64,000 nucleotides of DNA from Paenibacillus profundus (GTDB lineage Bacteria > Bacillota > Bacilli > Paenibacillales > Paenibacillaceae), in assembly GCF_021369635.1 (NCBI RefSeq), contig NZ_JAJNBZ010000002.1, forward strand, positions 377,320-441,319, in the 5' to 3' direction. Both the position numbers and the translations under genes were made by a program. How positions within the stretch are numbered: the first letter of the stretch is position 1; each line of letters begins with the position of its first letter. Shown here one piece after another: positions 8,440-17,100 of the stretch. The notes below the pieces were generated by a model. That model did not search any database. It was not told the DNA's origin and saw only the letters and a list, made by a program, of their open reading frames with translations.

Positions 8440-10086
8440 TTGTCACAACTGGGACTGTCCGTTAATGAATTCAACCGTTTAACCGAACAGATGAAGCGTC
8501 ACTTCAGCTATTCCACGCTGGAACAGGGCTGGCGTTATTACCGCAAGCAAGCCGTGTCCGGGATGCAGGCAGAGGTGAATGCAGAGGTTAAGTCAAGCAA
8601 GGAGCAGTGGATAACGGCGGAGGTGCATGAAACGAAGCGCTACCGTGTCCGCTTCAACGTGAAGCAAGTAAAGCGAAGCGATTGCACATGTCCGGACGGT
8701 GGATATTGCAAACATATGGCTGCCGTGTTCTTCCAGCTGTGCGAGCAGACCGGCGGCAAGCCAGAATTGTATTTGGCCGAATTCCGTCAAGTATATATCG
8801 ACGAGGAACGCCACCGAGCGGCTACGCGCAAGCGGGCGGAGCAGAAGGCGGAGCTTGAGCGCCGCAAGCAGGCAAGGCAGATGACCTTGTCACCGTCGGC
8901 TCCGGCCAAGGAATGGCATGATTTTTTTCATAAAAAGTATGGCAAGGCATTCACCGACTTCCATTCGCCAGTGACCGGCATTGTGAAATGGACGAAGGAG
9001 GAGCTGTATCGTGCTGCCGACGTGCTGCCGAAGCCGATTGTGCCCTTGTACCATATGCATGTGCTGTTGTTCCTCATTCAACAGCTGTCCATCCGTTATC
9101 GCCATGGAGGCACCACGGGAATTCAAGGCAGGGATGCTCCCGTTGCAGAAGTCGTGGCGCCGTGCCTGAATCAATTGCAATCCTTGGCGGAATCTTTCGT
9201 GCTCTCATCTATACCGTCTGTCTACGAGAAGCATGTATCTGACTTGGGCGTGATGGCTGAGGCGATTGCTTTCTCGGAAGAGGAATCGCCAGTGGACGGG
9301 CTGGAGCCGTTCGCTGTGCTATGGTCGACGGTGCTCAATCGGCGTGAATGGATGGAGGAAGCTTGTGAGCGGCTCAAGACGATGCTTGCTCCTATATCCG
9401 CGTTGCGGCCGCGGAGGAGGGATGCCATCCGTGCCGCGCTCCTTCATCTTGAGGTGATGCTCGGATACGAAGAGCAGGCGGTAAAGCGCTTGAACGAGCT
9501 GACGTATTATAAGGAGCCGGGGCGTTATTGGATGTATCTGCATGAGCACGTGCGGCACAATCGGCTGGATCGTCTCGCAATCTGGTTGGAGGCGCTCGCG
9601 CCTTTCGTGCGCCAGTCAGGCCGCCGTGAAGATATGAAGCAATATTGGGAATTTTGGGAGTGTGTATATGAACTGGCACAGGACCAGGCTGGAATGGAGT
9701 CGCTTATCTTAACGTTAATGCCAGGCGTATATCCTTATTTGTCTGCCTTTCTGTTGGATCGGCAGCGCTACCGGGATTGGGCGGAAATCCAATTGCTGCA
9801 GCGCATCTCTCCGGAAGAAGTGGCGCCTTCAGAGCTGGACATCGTGGAGCGTGCCGCGCCAGAAGTGGTGCTGCCGCTGTACCATCAAGCTGTGGAGCGG
9901 CATATCGAGGAGCGCAGCCGCGAGCATTACCGTGCTGCGGTGCATCTTCTGCAGCGCATGCATCGATTATATGAGAACATTCACTCGCTTTCCGTATGGG
10001 AGCGGTATATGGACGGTCTCTTCGATCGCTACTCCCGCCTGAGGGCGCTGCAGGAGGAAATCAAAAGAGGGGCGCTGATTGTATGA
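8440..10086 (+). CDS. SWIM zinc finger protein (YwqB-like)
   Basis: A 548-residue protein with a SWIM zinc-binding motif near residues 82-91 (DCTCPDGGYCKHMAA, the C-x-C-x(n)-C-x-H pattern). The SWIM domain is thought to bind DNA or protein. The remainder is helical with no enzyme motif. It is followed, with an ATGA overlap, by an SNF2-family helicase. The same pair exists in Bacillus subtilis as ywqB-ywqA, so the two proteins very probably act together in DNA remodelling or repair, although the exact task is not established. The start is probably TTG at 8440, nine bases after GGAGG; an in-frame TTG at 8434 lies too close to that site. The 5' region (8346-8433) would hold the operon promoter. 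Confidence 0.85.
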   Translation: MSQLGLSVNEFNRLTEQMKRHFSYSTLEQGWRYYRKQAVSGMQAEVNAEVKSSKEQWITAEVHETKRYRVRFNVKQVKRSDCTCPDGGYCKHMAAVFFQLCEQTGGKPELYLAEFRQVYIDEERHRAATRKRAEQKAELERRKQARQMTLSPSAPAKEWHDFFHKKYGKAFTDFHSPVTGIVKWTKEELYRAADVLPKPIVPLYHMHVLLFLIQQLSIRYRHGGTTGIQGRDAPVAEVVAPCLNQLQSLAESFVLSSIPSVYEKHVSDLGVMAEAIAFSEEESPVDGLEPFAVLWSTVLNRREWMEEACERLKTMLAPISALRPRRRDAIRAALLHLEVMLGYEEQAVKRLNELTYYKEPGRYWMYLHEHVRHNRLDRLAIWLEALAPFVRQSGRREDMKQYWEFWECVYELAQDQAGMESLILTLMPGVYPYLSAFLLDRQRYRDWAEIQLLQRISPEEVAPSELDIVERAAPEVVLPLYHQAVERHIEERSREHYRAAVHLLQRMHRLYENIHSLSVWERYMDGLFDRYSRLRALQEEIKRGALIV

Positions 10087-13000
10087 TAGAACGAGCGTTG
10101 TCTTGGATGGTGGAAATCCGCAGGCGCGGGGATGGAAGCTTCTTTTTGTTCAATACTGGATTACTGCGCGATATACAGGCGCTTAAGCATATGTTGTTCG
10201 CTTGGCACGCGCCTTCCTTCTACGGCACGATGCTTCGCACGGAAGAGGACGATCGTAAAGAAGGAATCGTGGTGACAGCATCAGAGCTGCTTGAGATGGT
10301 AACGCAGCCGGCTACGGCTCGCTGGGCGGAAGTGGCGCAGGGCGGCAGCCTCCGCATTGCGGCACAGAGCGCCAAGCTTTACGGGAAGATAGTTGCCGAG
10401 GGGCGATTTCAACCTTCTTACACCAAATGGAAGCAAGGGTCGTTCGGGTGGGACTTGCTATTGACGGAGACGGAACAAACCGAATGGACTGATCTTCACG
10501 AACAAGCCTGCTTGTTGGGGGATGATGGTGCAGGATTGTCAGATTGGTTCGACGGCCTGATGGCAGAACTGCTGCAGCAGCGTGATGTTGAATATTCGGT
10601 ATTGTGGCGAAAGGCAGTAAGTGCCAGACCGGAATTAGAGGCTCTGCGCTTGCCTGTAGAGCGTTCTCCTTGGTGGGATGAGCAGGATTGGCTGAATTCC
10701 ATCAGATGGGAGCAGGACGACACTCCATTCCGTGTCGTGCTGCGCTTGGATGAACCGGAAGAAGATCGCGGTCCTTGGAGCTTGCATGTGCTGTTGCAAG
10801 ACAAGAATGATGCCGATCATCAGCTTGCATGCAAATTTGACCGCATAGCGGGAGAGGCTGCTCGCGAAGAGGCGAGGCAGGCAGCGAAGGGAATTGCAGA
10901 AGGCGTTGCAACTGCTGCAACAGGTGCTGCGGAAGTGGGAGCAGAAGGCGATATGGACCATTCGGACATACAAGCTGATGAGGAGACAGAAGAGCAAGTC
11001 TCCCCAGTCATCGGCTCGTTCCCGGAACTATGGCTTCCGTTCATCGGCCCTCGGCTCAAGCGGGATGTCGACAAGCTGCTGCAGATTTTGCCTTGGCTGG
11101 CGAACGACGAAGGAAGCAGCCGCATGAAGACGCGGTTGACCGAGACAGAGGCATGGCAATTTCTCGCTGACGGGAGCCTGCTTCTGGCGGAAGCGGGTTT
11201 CCACGTCGTAGTACCTGCCTGGTGGCAGAGGGTGCGCCAGATGAAGACGCGGCTCAAAGCCAAATTAACTTCTTCCGCCGGCCTCTCATCGGTGTCTATG
11301 ATCGGCCTGGAGCATATGGTGCAGTTTGATTGGAAGCTGGCGGTCGGGGATTTGCAATTAAGTGAAGCCGAATTCCGAACGCTGATTGAAGAAGATCGCA
11401 GGCTTGTGCGTCTGCACGGTCAATGGATTCAACTGAATCCGGAAGAAGTAGAGCAGATTCGCAGCATGATGAAGAAGGTTGGTAGCGAAGGAGTCACCTT
11501 GGGCGAAGTGCTGGAGCTGCATTTAAACGCGGAGCGGGCGCGGCTCGAGGAGGAATTGGGCGAGGATGCGCTACAGCGGGGCAATGAAATGCAGCTGGAA
11601 ATGGAACTGAACGAACAGCTGCAGCAACTCATCGGCAACCTGCAGCATCATTCGTCGGTCCCGCAGTGCGAAGCGCCAGCCGCGCTTCAAGGGACGCTGC
11701 GCGCTTATCAGGCCGAAGGGTACTCCTGGCTTATGTTCATGCGGCGCTTCGGCCTCGGGGCCTGTCTTGCCGATGATATGGGACTCGGGAAGACGATACA
11801 GTGGATCGCTTATCTTCTGCGTGTGAAGGAAGAAGCGCCTGCAGGAGGGCCCTCGCTTCTCATCTGCCCGACATCGCTTATCGGCAATTGGCAGAAGGAG
11901 CTGCAGCGCTTTGCGCCCCAATTGCGCGTCCGCTTGCACTACGGGCCCACTCGGATTAGAGGGGCTGGCTTCTTGAATGAGATTGGAGATGCCGACGTCG
12001 TTATCACGACCTATACGCTCGCTCTGCTGGACCGCGAGCAGCTGCGGATGACAACGTGGAATTCACTCTGTCTCGATGAAGCGCAAAATATTAAAAATCC
12101 GTATGCCAAGCAGTCCGTTGCGATTCGCAAGCTGAACGCGCAGCACCGCATCGCTTTAACGGGGACGCCGATGGAGAACCACCTAATCGAGCTGTGGTCG
12201 ATTATGGACTTTCTCAATCCGGGCTATCTCGGCACGCTGTCACAGTTCCGGCGAACGTATGTGAATCCGATTGAGCGGACTCAAGATGCGGAGTGGACCA
12301 TGCTCGTGCAGCGGCTCGTACAGCCATTCCTGTTGCGCCGTTTGAAGAAAGACCCAGAGATTCAACTGCATCTGCCCGATAAAAATGAATCCAAGGTTTA
12401 CGTGCCGCTCACTGCGGAGCAAGCGTCCGTATATGAACAGACACTGCAGCAGTTGTTCGGCGACCTGGAGCAGCTCGGGACGATGGAACGCAGAGGGCGT
12501 ATTCTTGCGGCGTTGACGAAGCTGAAGCAGGTATGCAATCATCCGGGGCTGCTTAATAAAGAAGCGGCGGCCCGTTCGGGACCGGAACGTTCCGGGAAGC
12601 TAATCCGTTTGCTGGAGATGCTCGCCGAGCTCAGGGCTGAGAATGAGCGCAGTCTCATCTTTACCCAATATGCGGAGACTGGCCGACTGCTGCAATCCGT
12701 TCTTGCGAAGGAGCTGGGGGAGAAAATACCTTTCCTTCACGGCGGAGTGCCGAAGGCGGATCGAGATAGCATGGTGCAGCATTTCCAGGACGATACGTTG
12801 CCTGAAAATGAGCGTCCTGGCGTGTTCATACTGTCCTTGAAGGCTGGGGGAACGGGGCTGAATCTGACGGCCGCCAATCACGTATTTCATTATGACCGCT
12901 GGTGGAATCCCGCGGTCGAGAATCAGGCGTCTGACCGCGCCTACCGTATCGGGCAGACCCGCAACGTGCAAGTATATAAGCTGATCGCCCTCGGTACATT

Positions 13001-13142
13001 GGAAGAGCGGATAGATGATATGATCGAGCAGAAGCAGGCGTTGAGCGAGCAAATTATTGGCACCGGCGACAAATGGATAACGGAGATGTCCACGACCGAG
13101 CTTAGGGAATTGTTCGCGCTGCGCAGCCAGTGGATGGATTGA
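10083..13142 (+). CDS. SNF2-family ATP-dependent DNA helicase/translocase (YwqA-like)
   Basis: A 1019-residue Swi2/Snf2 superfamily-2 ATPase. An N-terminal SNF2-associated region of about 540 residues precedes the motor. Motor motifs in order: Walker A in LADDMGLGKTIQ (about 562), motif II DEAQ in LCLDEAQNIKNP (about 663), motif III LTGTPMENHL, then helicase C with RSLIFTQY, LSLKAGGTGLNLT and the arginine-finger motif QASDRAYRIGQT (about 948). Such motors move on duplex DNA and remodel protein-DNA complexes. The ATG at 10083 overlaps the upstream SWIM gene stop (ATGA) and has GAGGGG before it, indicating translational coupling. A low-complexity acidic insert (about residues 280-310) is unusual but within the family's variation. 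A hairpin terminator follows. Confidence 0.92.
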   Translation: MIERALSWMVEIRRRGDGSFFLFNTGLLRDIQALKHMLFAWHAPSFYGTMLRTEEDDRKEGIVVTASELLEMVTQPATARWAEVAQGGSLRIAAQSAKLYGKIVAEGRFQPSYTKWKQGSFGWDLLLTETEQTEWTDLHEQACLLGDDGAGLSDWFDGLMAELLQQRDVEYSVLWRKAVSARPELEALRLPVERSPWWDEQDWLNSIRWEQDDTPFRVVLRLDEPEEDRGPWSLHVLLQDKNDADHQLACKFDRIAGEAAREEARQAAKGIAEGVATAATGAAEVGAEGDMDHSDIQADEETEEQVSPVIGSFPELWLPFIGPRLKRDVDKLLQILPWLANDEGSSRMKTRLTETEAWQFLADGSLLLAEAGFHVVVPAWWQRVRQMKTRLKAKLTSSAGLSSVSMIGLEHMVQFDWKLAVGDLQLSEAEFRTLIEEDRRLVRLHGQWIQLNPEEVEQIRSMMKKVGSEGVTLGEVLELHLNAERARLEEELGEDALQRGNEMQLEMELNEQLQQLIGNLQHHSSVPQCEAPAALQGTLRAYQAEGYSWLMFMRRFGLGACLADDMGLGKTIQWIAYLLRVKEEAPAGGPSLLICPTSLIGNWQKELQRFAPQLRVRLHYGPTRIRGAGFLNEIGDADVVITTYTLALLDREQLRMTTWNSLCLDEAQNIKNPYAKQSVAIRKLNAQHRIALTGTPMENHLIELWSIMDFLNPGYLGTLSQFRRTYVNPIERTQDAEWTMLVQRLVQPFLLRRLKKDPEIQLHLPDKNESKVYVPLTAEQASVYEQTLQQLFGDLEQLGTMERRGRILAALTKLKQVCNHPGLLNKEAAARSGPERSGKLIRLLEMLAELRAENERSLIFTQYAETGRLLQSVLAKELGEKIPFLHGGVPKADRDSMVQHFQDDTLPENERPGVFILSLKAGGTGLNLTAANHVFHYDRWWNPAVENQASDRAYRIGQTRNVQVYKLIALGTLEERIDDMIEQKQALSEQIIGTGDKWITEMSTTELRELFALRSQWMD

Positions 13143-13172
13143 GCAAATGAAAGATATAGGAATCGAAATAAA

Positions 13173-13215
13173 GAAGCACACATCGCAATTATTTGCGGCG
13201 GTTGTGCTTCTTTTT
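13173..13215 (+). terminator. Rho-independent terminator after ywqBA
   Basis: GAAGCACA..TGTGCTTC stem with inner extension, followed by TTTTTGC. After it, 13276-13311 carries TTCAAAAGGGGACTTTTTGA and ACAACCTCT, the tail of the hairpin element of 6351-6574. Confidence 0.75.
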
Positions 13216-13330
13216 GCAATGATACCCCTCCTGTCTTGAATAATATTCCTTTCTTTACAAACAATACGATTCAAGTGTGTGTTCAAAAGGGGACTTTTTG
13301 AACAACCTCTTCAACAGGAGGATGATGAGG

Positions 13331-14005
13331 ATGTGCAGGAGATTTTCATTAACGGCGGATTTACCGGAGGTTACGCAATATTTTCAAATTAACAGAGTGA
13401 TGTTCCATTACAAGCACCGGTTCAACATCAGCCCGACGCAGACGGTTCCGGTCGTGCTGCAAACAGGCGGCGAACGAATACTGGATGAGTACCGGTGGGG
13501 AATGGTCCCGTTTTGGGGCAAAGACTCGCTGAATGCGGACATTTATGCGGTACATGAGAATTCTGCCTATTGGAAAGTCGTTGAGCGGCAAAGGTGCATT
13601 ATTCCTTGCAGCGGGTTCTATTATTGGCGGCAGGAAGGAAAGAAGAGCTATCCGATGCGTGCGGTGCTGCGGACGAGAGGAATCTTCGGAGTGGCCGGAC
13701 TGTATGATATATGGAAGGATTCGCGCGGCGAGGAGTACCGTACCTGTACACTACTCATGACCCGGGCCAATGATCTGATTGCGGAATTTGATGCGCGGAT
13801 GCCAGCGATTTTGGAGCAGAGTGAGGCGGAGGCCTGGCTGAACAGTGAGACGACAGAAGTAGAGGCGTTGGCCCGCATGCTGCGTCCTTACAGCCCGGCG
13901 CGAATGAATGTCTACCCGGTGTCGCCGCTTGTCAATAACGACTTGTATGATACTTCGGACTGCATCAAAGAGATGGATTTGAAAGTCGCATGGGTAAAAA
14001 ATTGA
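13331..14005 (+). CDS. Divergent SRAP-domain protein (HMCES/YedK family)
   Basis: A 224-residue SOS-response-associated-peptidase domain protein. The family forms a covalent crosslink with abasic sites in single-stranded DNA through Cys2. The start at 13331 was chosen because it places Cys directly after Met and has GGAGG ten bases upstream. Conserved framework is visible: FNISPTQ, EYRWGMVPFW, RCIIPCSGFYYW, VAGLYDIW, TCTLLMTRAND, ARMPAIL. Several family signature residues differ, however: the opening MCGRF is MCRRF, the catalytic Glu of GFYEW is Tyr (about residue 98), the NAR-x-E stretch is not recognisable, and the active-site His of HDRMP is Asp (about 154). Cys2 itself remains. It may bind or shield DNA without normal crosslink chemistry. 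The flanking genes all act on DNA. Confidence 0.85.
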   Translation: MCRRFSLTADLPEVTQYFQINRVMFHYKHRFNISPTQTVPVVLQTGGERILDEYRWGMVPFWGKDSLNADIYAVHENSAYWKVVERQRCIIPCSGFYYWRQEGKKSYPMRAVLRTRGIFGVAGLYDIWKDSRGEEYRTCTLLMTRANDLIAEFDARMPAILEQSEAEAWLNSETTEVEALARMLRPYSPARMNVYPVSPLVNNDLYDTSDCIKEMDLKVAWVKN

Positions 14006-14018
14006 AAGCACGCAAATC

Positions 14019-14055
14019 CGAAGCCGCTGCCCTATCGGGTAAGCGGCTTCGTTGA
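14019..14055 (+). terminator. Hairpin after the SRAP gene
   Basis: Perfect 10-bp stem CGAAGCCGCT / AGCGGCTTCG with a 13-base loop, followed by TTGATCC. The T run is weak. Confidence 0.6.
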
Positions 14056-14246
14056 TCCCGGTGAATTGGAGAGGGCAGACATATAGAAGTTATCCGGCAG
14101 TATCGTTGTCATGCATGAACGTTTTTTACAATCGAATACCGGACGGTATAATAGATTCAAGATGCAAAGAAGTCGTTCCTTCACCGCGGAAGAGGCTCAA
14201 GGTGCTGCGGGAAGCTGTGTGAACGATAAAAGGAGTGGATATATCC

Positions 14247-15194
14247 GTGCAGCGAAATGCTTACCCGGAATGGTCGTGGTCGCCGTCGCGGCATACGTTG
14301 TTCGAAGAGTGCCGCCGCAAATATTACTATCACTATTATGCTGCGCATAACGGCTGGTTGGCCGATGCGCCGGAGCTAGCCAAGCAGGCGTATCGCCTGA
14401 AGCAGATGACGAACCTGTATCTGGTATTTGGAGATGCGATGCATAAAATGGCGGAGACGACGCTGATGCAGTTCAATCAGGCAGGGCGCCTGCTGGAAGC
14501 GGATGAGCTGACGCGGCGAGTGCGCAACTTGTTGAATCAAGCGTATAAGGATTCATTAGATCAAGCGGCATGGCGGGAGCAGCCGAAGAAGCGCACGATG
14601 CTGCATGAGATGTATTATGACGGCGAGCTTCCGCACCATGTAACCGACACGATTAAACGCCGCATTCCGATACTTGCGGACCGATTTTTAGGAAGCCGCA
14701 GCCTGCAGCAGTTCGTCCAGGAGCAGCAAGCTCGCCTGCTGGAAATCGAACGGCTCAATACGATCGAGGTAGCGGGTACGAAAGTGTATGTGAAGCTTGA
14801 CTTCATGTTCCGCCAAGATAATCGGCACGTCATAGTGGATTGGAAGACGGGACAGGAAGACGAACGGAACAAGACGCAGCTGAGGCTGTATGGTCTGTAC
14901 GTGCATCGGATGTACGAAGTGCCGTATGAACGTCTTGATATACGAACGGAGTATTTGCTGAGCGGACAATGTTACGAGGATCAGGTCGAAGGTGAAGAGA
15001 TGGCGGAGTTAGAGCGGCACGTGGTCACAAGCATTCAGTTGATGAGAGATTATTTGGCGGAGCCGGCGATCAACCGCCCGTTATCGGTAGATTCCTTCGA
15101 GCCGACAGAGAATGCTCGCCGCTGCCGCCGCTGCGCATTCCTTGAAATATGTGAGTATGGACAGCGGTCGGAAGACACTTCCTCCGCCTCTTGA
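14247..15194 (+). CDS. RecB-like PD-(D/E)XK nuclease with probable Fe-S cluster
   Basis: A 315-residue protein of the RecB/Cas4/AddB-like PD-(D/E)XK nuclease superfamily. It opens with WSWSPSRHTLFEECRRKYYY, the typical N-terminal motif with one cysteine. The catalytic core is KLDFMFRQDN..VIVDWKTGQED (about 185-205), with the essential D and K in DWKTG. Three cysteines near the C terminus (CRRCAFLEIC, about 292-301) plus the N-terminal one fit the four-cysteine iron-sulfur site known from AddB and Cas4. It should cut DNA ends or single strands. The GTG at 14247 was preferred over the GTG at 14235 because the latter lies inside the ribosome binding site (AAAAGGAG). No adjacent cas genes or AddA gene are present, so this is a stand-alone nuclease. 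Confidence 0.85.
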   Translation: MQRNAYPEWSWSPSRHTLFEECRRKYYYHYYAAHNGWLADAPELAKQAYRLKQMTNLYLVFGDAMHKMAETTLMQFNQAGRLLEADELTRRVRNLLNQAYKDSLDQAAWREQPKKRTMLHEMYYDGELPHHVTDTIKRRIPILADRFLGSRSLQQFVQEQQARLLEIERLNTIEVAGTKVYVKLDFMFRQDNRHVIVDWKTGQEDERNKTQLRLYGLYVHRMYEVPYERLDIRTEYLLSGQCYEDQVEGEEMAELERHVVTSIQLMRDYLAEPAINRPLSVDSFEPTENARRCRRCAFLEICEYGQRSEDTSSAS

Positions 15195-15283
15195 GCTTAG
15201 CGCCGTCGTCAGAAATCGAGTGGCATGAACAAAAGGAGAACCAAACTGAAGCAACAGTATGGAAAAGGAAGGGGGATGGACAG

Positions 15284-16021
15284 ATGACGGAAGAGGTGAA
15301 TAGGGGGGCGGAACAGGTAGAGGACTCTACGGGACCGACGTTTTTTGTGCCGCTGCCGCCAGATGGGCGGTATTCCCGTGGCACGTATCAGCACGATGCA
15401 GTTACGCTGGCCATGATGATGCTCGGCAGTGTGCTGGTGCGCAGGACGGAAGCGGGCATCATCAGGAGCCGAATTGTTGAGACGGAAGCTTATGCCGGTC
15501 CTGAAGATAAAGGCTGCCATGCTTATAATGGACGGCGGACGGCGCGGACGGAGACGATGTTCCATGACGGCGGAACGGCCTATGTCTATTTCATTTACGG
15601 CATGTATCATTGCCTGAACGTGGTGGCGAACGCAACGGACAAGCCGGAAGCGGTGCTTATCCGGGCAATCGCGCCGCTGACGGACGACGATGAAGCGAGA
15701 ATGAAGCAGTTCCGCCGCATTCGTTCGCGGAAAGCGGCGGATTTATGCAACGGTCCGGGAAAGCTCTGTCAGGCGCTGCAGATCGATAAGCAATGCAACG
15801 GCATAGATATGATGCATAGCGATGATCTGTGGATGGAAGGCGGGACATGGCCGGGGGCGGACAGGATTGTGTGTGCGCCGCGCATCAACATTCCGTATGC
15901 GCAAGAATATGAGAGCAAGCTGTGGCGGTTCTATGTGCAGGATGATCCGTACGTGTCGGTTAACGATAAGCAGGCCGTGCCGTTGACGGCGGCTTGGAGC
16001 GCGTTGTATGAAGCAGAGTGA
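15284..16021 (+). CDS. 3-methyladenine DNA glycosylase (AAG/MPG family)
   Basis: A 245-residue monofunctional base-excision enzyme that removes alkylated purines such as 3-methyladenine. Family signatures are clear: RSRIVETEAYAGPEDKGCHA (the first Glu of ETEAY, about residue 66, activates the water), GRRTARTETMF, YVYFIYGMYHCLNVV (the Tyr that intercalates into the DNA), CNGPGKLCQALQI and CAPRINIPYA. The ATG at 15284 has AAGGGGG upstream. A longer frame from 15191 lacks a ribosome binding site. It is about 40 residues longer than minimal bacterial members, mostly at the N terminus. It ends a run of five same-strand DNA-metabolism genes. Confidence 0.93.
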   Translation: MTEEVNRGAEQVEDSTGPTFFVPLPPDGRYSRGTYQHDAVTLAMMMLGSVLVRRTEAGIIRSRIVETEAYAGPEDKGCHAYNGRRTARTETMFHDGGTAYVYFIYGMYHCLNVVANATDKPEAVLIRAIAPLTDDDEARMKQFRRIRSRKAADLCNGPGKLCQALQIDKQCNGIDMMHSDDLWMEGGTWPGADRIVCAPRINIPYAQEYESKLWRFYVQDDPYVSVNDKQAVPLTAAWSALYEAE

Positions 16022-16135
16022 TTGGACAAGCGTTAGGCTAAAGGGAGCGACGGTAAGACGGTAATCTATGGTGTATCCTGTCGGTAATGAAGATGCCGAA
16101 AAGGGGATGCGCCTTTTTTCCATATCCTTTCAACA

Positions 16136-16429
16136 GAGAACATGTTGTCGGTCTACTGTGCAACGGTCCTTACGTCCACTCTCCCATACAGTCAGGGAGG
16201 ATACTGACAGGGATATGGCACATGCTGTTAGGTATAGATACCATGGCAATAAGCAGCCGATTATGATGACAGTGAACCAGAATTGTCATAGGTCGTGTCG
16301 TCTCCTGATGGAAGGGGAGAGTGATGCAAAGGGACGGTTGGGGGAATCCCCTTCAGTGTGAATGCATCACTGCACGAACAGAACATTTCGTTAATAATGA
16401 AGTGTCCATGCCTTACAATTTTACAGAGG
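16136..16429 (+). repeat. Interspersed structured element, copy 1
   Basis: This 294-bp stretch aligns along its whole length with 29783-30084. Shared blocks include GAGAACA at the left end, CCTTACGTCCACTCTCCCAT near 16168, ATAGATACCATGGCAATAAG near 16235, GCACGAACAGAACATTTCGT near 16373 and ACAGAGG at the right end. The core at 16168-16196 is repeated in inverse at 16304-16332, so CACTCTCCC can pair with GGGGAGAGTG. In the other copy the same positions read CATTC and GAATG, a compensatory change. The frame 16068-16361 is not conserved, so this is non-coding. It may be a small mobile element or a structured RNA. Confidence 0.75.
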
Positions 16430-16497
16430 CATTCAAACACTGCCGCTCATTTTTGTAAGGTGCCGATAAAGTTTTTTCATAACATTAAAATATTCGT

Positions 16498-16526
16498 TTG
16501 AATTTACGAACGAGTCGTTGTATACT
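16498..16526 (+). promoter_or_regulatory. cadCA promoter
   Basis: TTGAAT (16498-16503), a spacer of exactly 17, and TATACT (16521-16526): a good sigma-A type promoter 137 bases before the cadC start, with the operator just downstream. Confidence 0.75.
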
Positions 16527-16542
16527 ACAAATATATAAACAT

Positions 16543-16558
16543 TCAAACATTAGTTTGA
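16543..16558. promoter_or_regulatory. CadC-type operator
   Basis: TCAAAC-ATTA-GTTTGA is a perfect 6+6 palindrome with a 4-base centre. It has the layout of the known cad operator TCAAAT-AAAT-ATTTGA and lies just past the probable transcription start, where a bound repressor would block transcription. A weaker palindrome, TTCGT..ACGAA, overlaps the -35 region at about 16493-16510. Confidence 0.75.
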
Positions 16559-16662
16559 TTATTGTAATGTTTACGATTATCTTGCAAATGCAGTTCCGCT
16601 TTTCAATTTACATGCTTAATATTTAATCAACTTTACAACAATATACTGGTGAGGTGACGCAA

Positions 16663-17100
16663 ATGGCTGCACGGAAAATAATGAAGTCTGACGAGAATGG
16701 GCTTGACCACGTGAAAGACGACGTATGTGAAATCGTATGCTACGATACAGAAAAGATTAACTCCTTAAAAGGGCGTGTAGAGGATAACGAAGTACAGGGA
16801 ATGGCGCAGATGTTCAAAGCGCTGTCCGATCCGACACGCATGAAAATGGCGTGCTTGCTGGATGAAGGTGAGGAACTGTGCGTCTGTGATATGGCGATAT
16901 TGACTGGACAATCGATAGCGACGACGTCCCATCATTTGCGCTTGATGAAGTCGCTTGGCATCGCCAAGTCGCGCAAGGAAGGGAAGAACGTCTTTTATAC
17001 ATTGAACGACCATCATATCAGTACGCTGATTCGGATGACGCTTGAGCATCTCAGAGAGGAGCATTGCCATGACGACACGGGGCATTCCACAACAAACTGA
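16663..17100 (+). CDS. CadC-type metal-sensing ArsR repressor
   Basis: A 145-residue winged-helix repressor of the ArsR/SmtB family. It has the N-terminal cysteine pair of CadC (DDVCEIVCYD) and the ELCVCDM motif on the recognition-side helix; together these form the thiolate site for Cd/Pb/Zn. The DNA-reading helix is ATTSHHLRLMKSLGIAKSRK. The C-terminal helix has the D-x-H..H pattern (DHHISTLIRMTLEH) of the second, zinc site. Metal binding should release the operator at 16543 and switch on the downstream pump. The ATG at 16663 has GAGGTG six bases upstream. The cadA start lies inside the end of this gene. Confidence 0.92.
   Translation: MAARKIMKSDENGLDHVKDDVCEIVCYDTEKINSLKGRVEDNEVQGMAQMFKALSDPTRMKMACLLDEGEELCVCDMAILTGQSIATTSHHLRLMKSLGIAKSRKEGKNVFYTLNDHHISTLIRMTLEHLREEHCHDDTGHSTTN

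Noticed and set aside
12600-13286. Minus-strand ORF of 228 residues
   Set aside because: Shadow of the SNF2 helicase C-terminal domain.
14247-15194. Cas4 of a CRISPR system
   Set aside because: The fold and cysteine pattern are compatible, but there are no cas1, cas2 or effector genes and no array in the window; stand-alone RecB-like nucleases of this kind are common.
16068-16361. 97-residue ORF overlapping structured element copy 1
   Set aside because: Its frame is not kept in copy 2 at 29783, it has no ribosome binding site, and the composition follows the inverted repeats.
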